Assembly: GCA_934661005.1 (NCBI GenBank)
Contig: CAKUIK010000062.1
Location: 1 to 7,649, forward strand
Reading direction: 5' to 3'
Length of the DNA: 7,649 nt
From: an uncultured Slackia sp.
GTDB lineage: Bacteria > Actinomycetota > Coriobacteriia > Coriobacteriales > Eggerthellaceae
The translations under genes and the position numbers were made by a program. Below the pieces are notes generated by a model. That model made no database searches. It saw only the letters and a program-made list of their open reading frames with translations, and was not told the DNA's origin. Below are positions 5,599 to 7,649 of this stretch, in pieces. Numbering within the stretch: the first letter of the stretch is position 1; every line of letters starts with the position of its first letter.

Positions 5599-6327
5599 AT
5601 GGCTCGCTCATACACCACCGTATTTTTCGACCTCGACGGCACGCTTTTGCCCATGGACACCGACGTGTTCATGAAGCGCTACTTCAAGGCGCTCGGCGCG
5701 TTCGCCGCGGAAAACGGCCTCGATTCCGACGCGTGCCTGGGCGCAGTTATGGCAGGCGTGAAGGCCATGGCGAAATCGGACGGAAGCGCCACCAACCACG
5801 ACGTGTTCTGGGAAGCGTTCACGAAGGCGACCGGCTTTGATGCCGAAGAGATGAAAACGCTGTTCGCGCGCTTCTACGAAGGCCAGTTTTCCCAGGTGGG
5901 AGAAGGTGTGCAGGCGAACCCCGAGGCCGCGCTCGCCGTGGCGACGCTGAAGGAGAAGGGCTACCGCGTGGCGGTGACCACCATGCCCATGTTCCCGCTG
6001 GCAGCCGTGCACGAGCGCATACGCTGGGCGGGCCTTGATCCCGACGATTTCGAGTTCGCCACCGATTACGAGACCTGCTATGCCGTAAAGCCCATGCCCC
6101 GCTACTACGAAGATTGCCTCGCGCGCGCGGGCGTGGGGGCAGACGAGGTGCTCATGGTGGGCAACCATAATCGCGAAGACGGGCTTGCGACCAAGGTGGG
6201 CTGCGACATTTATTTCGTCACCGACCACCTGATTGAGTCGGAAGAGGGCCTGGTCGTTTCCGAATGCAAGCACGGCACCATGGCCGAGTTCGCCGATTGG
6301 TGCGAAGCGCTGCCGAGCTTGAAATAG
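5599..6327 (+). CDS. HAD-superfamily hydrolase
   Basis: The 242-residue cytoplasmic protein has the haloacid dehalogenase layout. Motif I is FFDLDGTLLP with the nucleophile Asp 11 and acid/base Asp 13. A helical cap follows (about 20-100), then motif II VAVTT (Thr 127/128), motif III Lys 164, and motif IV VGNHNREDGLA with Asp 194. The first acidic residue of the usual GDxxxxD motif is Asn 189, a substitution seen in some HAD enzymes that may alter magnesium handling. It is probably a phosphatase, but the substrate cannot be read from sequence. The start is ATG 5599 with GAGG (5588-5591) seven bases upstream; an in-frame extension further upstream runs into the queH promoter region and lacks a ribosome binding site. 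It is divergent from queH, and no terminator lies between its stop and the downstream RNA promoter. Confidence 0.85.
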   Translation: MARSYTTVFFDLDGTLLPMDTDVFMKRYFKALGAFAAENGLDSDACLGAVMAGVKAMAKSDGSATNHDVFWEAFTKATGFDAEEMKTLFARFYEGQFSQVGEGVQANPEAALAVATLKEKGYRVAVTTMPMFPLAAVHERIRWAGLDPDDFEFATDYETCYAVKPMPRYYEDCLARAGVGADEVLMVGNHNREDGLATKVGCDIYFVTDHLIESEEGLVVSECKHGTMAEFADWCEALPSLK

Positions 6328-6371
6328 CAGAAGGAAAACGAGCGCGACAGAAAGCAACTGCGCGCTTCGCA

Positions 6372-6380
6372 TGCTATAAT
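6372..6380 (+). promoter_or_regulatory. Extended -10 promoter of the candidate antitoxin RNA
   Basis: TGC-TATAAT is a perfect extended -10 element (TGn plus consensus hexamer) 45 bp after the HAD stop codon. The -35 position (around 6352-6357, AAGCAA) is poor, as is common when an extended -10 is present. Transcription would start near 6387. Confidence 0.65.
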
Positions 6381-6386
6381 GCAAGA

Positions 6387-6490
6387 GACGGCAGCGCCCG
6401 CCGTGACTAGAATCCTGGAAGACCTCTAGCTACGGGTGATGCTAGTCGGTATTAGAATGGCCAGGTACCCGCCTGGTCATTCTCGTTTCC
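6387..6490 (+). ncRNA. Candidate antisense (antitoxin) RNA
   Basis: A short RNA of about 100 nt would run from the TGC-TATAAT promoter to the hairpin at 6455-6482. It holds no convincing ORF but many small complementary blocks: ACGGC/GCCGT (6388-6392 / 6400-6404), GACTAG/CTAGTC (6405-6410 / 6442-6447) and alternative CTAGA/TCTAG and CTAGC/GCTAG stems, typical of a compact regulatory RNA. It is antisense to the last codons and 3' untranslated part of the small membrane-peptide gene on the minus strand. By analogy with type I antitoxins (RNAII of fst, RatA of txpA) it would block or destabilise that message. Ends are approximate, and the call depends on the neighbouring peptide being a toxin. 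Confidence 0.5.
6455..6482. terminator. Shared bidirectional terminator hairpin
   Basis: GAATGGCCAGG (6455-6465) and CCTGGTCATTC (6472-6482) form an 11-pair stem with one G-T wobble and a 6-base loop. On the plus strand TCGTTTCC follows, a short U-containing tail; the minus-strand tail TAATACC is weaker. The peptide's TGA stop (6477-6479) lies within the stem. Convergent genes sharing one terminator are characteristic of Gram-positive type I toxin-antitoxin loci. Confidence 0.6.
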
Positions 6491-6599
6491 GGGCATCATC
6501 TTTCTTTCTCTTTTCAATCCTGCGTTGGGTTCGGTCGTATAAGGCCAAAACGGTTGTTGTGATAGTGCAGCAAGTTGCCAGGTACATCACTATTTCCAT
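6477..6599 (-). CDS. Small membrane peptide, candidate type I toxin
   Basis: A 40-codon minus-strand gene with ATG at 6599 and GAGGAG (6608-6613) eight bases upstream, an ideal ribosome binding site. Residues about 3-21 are a single hydrophobic segment (IVMYLATCCTITTTVLALY). The remaining 19 residues are strongly charged and mostly basic, reading RTQRRIEKRKKDDARKRE near the end. This size and one-helix-plus-charged-tail plan resembles Fst/TxpA and holin-like type I toxins, which damage the membrane when their message escapes antisense control. I see no clear sequence match to a named family, so the toxin role is inferred from architecture: its own extended -10 promoter, a convergent small RNA, and a terminator overlapping the stop codon. 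Alternatives are a regulatory membrane microprotein or a chance ORF, the latter unlikely given all the signals together. Confidence 0.6.
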   Translation of the reverse strand: MEIVMYLATCCTITTTVLALYDRTQRRIEKRKKDDARKRE

Positions 6600-6659
6600 G
6601 GTGGTAGCTCCTCGTCTCTTGAAGGGAGCATCACCCGCAGGAACGGCGGAGCACTGCCA
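6600..6659 (-). promoter_or_regulatory. Structured 5' leader of the small peptide mRNA
   Basis: The roughly 60-nt leader can hide its own ribosome binding site. GCTCC (6625-6629, read on the minus strand) is complementary to GGAGC (6607-6611), which overlaps the GAGGAG Shine-Dalgarno. Just upstream lies CGGGTGATGCT (6627-6637), whose exact complement is present on the same transcript if it extends through the terminator to 6433-6443. Pairing with that distant site would compete with the local stem. Leaders that delay translation through such folding are known in hok and AapA1 type I toxin messages; applying that model here is inference. Confidence 0.45.
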
Positions 6660-6665
6660 AACAGC

Positions 6666-6674
6666 ATTATACCA
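6666..6674 (-). promoter_or_regulatory. Extended -10 promoter of the small peptide gene
   Basis: Read on the minus strand this is TGG-TATAAT, again a perfect extended -10. A weak -35 (CTGAAT) lies 17 bp upstream. It would start transcription near 6659, giving a leader of about 60 nt. That both convergent promoters are extended -10 consensus matches, in otherwise GC-rich DNA, supports a dedicated two-RNA locus. Confidence 0.65.
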
Positions 6675-6865
6675 AACATATGTACGCTATTCAGGCATTG
6701 CAGGTTCCATAGCGGAAGACACCAGCCGCCATCTCCTTTTTCGTCGGCCGATAAAGCGAGCCCGCAGCAACTAAGAAAATCGACGATGGCCACACCAACC
6801 GCACTGCTTCGCCTACTATTGCGTATGGCATATTGTCGCCACAAAAGCGTTGCTTAGGGGGAATC

Positions 6866-7649
6866 ATGGCCGACGTTCTAACGCGAATTGGAATTACCTC
6901 AGACGAAAGTACGCGAACAGCAATCGAAAAGCTCATGATCGAGCGCGTCGCGCGACGCCATCCCGAGGTCGCTGCGGCGGTAAAGAGCATGGGCGAGCGC
7001 GCAGACCTGCAATCCGTGGCTCGCTGGATAAACGAGCACGACGTCGAGCTGCCAGACGGAATCGGCTGCGAGCTGGTTTCTTATTCCCATACCGCAGAGT
7101 CGCGCATGCCGTACGACGTTAGCTACGATGGGCGCATGTACGCGTCGCAAACAACCCGCTCTCTTCTTTTTTGCTTAAGGGCAGAGGTTGACGACATAAG
7201 CCAGCTTGACTTTTTTGCGGAAGCTACAGCGCTTGGTTTAACGTTTGGAGCATGCGTTCTGGGATGGCAATACAGTGGATCAGACAGAACGAATCTGATT
7301 CAGTGTCTCAAATCGGACGGGAAAACCCTCGAACCCGCCACGCCGCTTTTCATCACGCCCGATTTGTTAAAGGCGTCACTCGACCGCGATTCCAACAAAC
7401 TCGTAAACATCCCATTAGATGCTCTTTTCGACCTGTGCTGCTGTGTAGACACGGGCGAATGCGTCGATTTCGCGAGCGCAGCATGCGCCCTCGCAATTAC
7501 CGATGAACTTGTAGCAGACGCAATTGAGTGGCGCCGCAACTACGAGCGATACTCTTTCCGAGAAACACGTGTTGGTAGCGTCGAAAAAGTTGGTGTAAGC
7601 CGTTCCAGCGAGGTGCCACCCAAGGCGGCCCGAGCGAACGGCGATTCGA
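6866..7649 (+). CDS. Unrecognised protein, 3' end beyond the window
   Basis: A frame opens at ATG 6866 and has 261 codons without a stop before the window ends. AGGGGG (6856-6861) lies four bases upstream, a strong but closely spaced ribosome binding site. The N-terminal 50 residues look helical (MADVLTRIGITSDESTRTAI then a charged helix). A middle part has mixed alpha/beta composition with hydrophobic strands around 98-104 and 119-133. A short cysteine cluster DLCCCVDTGEC spans 189-199, followed by a polar, Ser/Arg-rich stretch after about 230. No signal peptide or obvious transmembrane helix is seen. I do not recognise the family. Codons such as TTA, CTT and GTT are commoner than in the que genes, hinting at a different origin. 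No clear promoter was identified in the 190 bp upstream. Confidence 0.75.
   Translation, partial: MADVLTRIGITSDESTRTAIEKLMIERVARRHPEVAAAVKSMGERADLQSVARWINEHDVELPDGIGCELVSYSHTAESRMPYDVSYDGRMYASQTTRSLLFCLRAEVDDISQLDFFAEATALGLTFGACVLGWQYSGSDRTNLIQCLKSDGKTLEPATPLFITPDLLKASLDRDSNKLVNIPLDALFDLCCCVDTGECVDFASAACALAITDELVADAIEWRRNYERYSFRETRVGSVEKVGVSRSSEVPPKAARANGDS

Noticed and set aside
4737..5840. Long plus-strand frame opposite queH running into the HAD gene
   Set aside because: Covers queH antisense and the HAD gene out of frame; no ribosome binding site and no recognisable domain.
6590..6990. Overlapping minus-strand frames upstream of the small peptide
   Set aside because: They cross the peptide's promoter and leader and the 5' end of the 6866 gene, have no ribosome binding site, and show no recognisable domain.

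Overview
The window looks like a piece of a high-GC chromosome from an anaerobic actinobacterium of the Coriobacteriia, most likely Eggerthellaceae-like. That placement is an inference. It rests on GC-rich codon use, strong AGGA/GGAGG ribosome binding sites, and a queuosine gene set that uses the cobalamin-independent reductase QueH. No rRNA, tRNA or CRISPR array was seen.

Layout. Bases 1-1260 hold no convincing gene. They are a patchwork of decayed repeats: four 38-bp tandem units (194-345), three copies of a GACGATTAGG motif, a degenerate 12-13-bp minisatellite (about 698-950), an 18-bp perfect inverted repeat (953-970 / 1138-1155) and a 21-24-bp repeat (1168-1257). A short open remnant lies at the left edge (45-243, minus). 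Bases 1262-1767 are a decayed class I/II aminotransferase pseudogene on the minus strand.

Bases 1860-5450 are a minus-strand queuosine tRNA-modification cluster, transcribed queH -> queA -> (small uncertain ORF) -> tgt. Tgt exchanges guanine-34 for preQ1 in GUN-anticodon tRNAs, QueA adds the epoxycyclopentane from SAM, and QueH reduces epoxyqueuosine to queuosine, so the set covers the tRNA-level steps of the pathway. Its spacers are structured. The queH-queA gap has a UUCG-tetraloop hairpin, an enclosing 11-bp inverted repeat and a hairpin abutting the queA start. A perfect 13-bp hairpin follows the queA stop.

Divergent from queH is a HAD-superfamily hydrolase (5599-6327, plus).

The most interesting region is 6372-6674. 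A 40-residue membrane-anchored peptide with a basic tail is encoded on the minus strand (6477-6599). It has a good Shine-Dalgarno and its own extended -10 promoter. A plus-strand promoter with an equally perfect extended -10 drives a short RNA toward it, and a shared terminator hairpin overlaps the peptide's stop codon. This is the architecture of a type I toxin-antitoxin locus. The two RNAs also share two same-sense 5' motifs, one of which could take part in a switch that hides the toxin ribosome binding site.

An unrecognised gene starts at 6866 on the plus strand and runs off the right edge without a stop.
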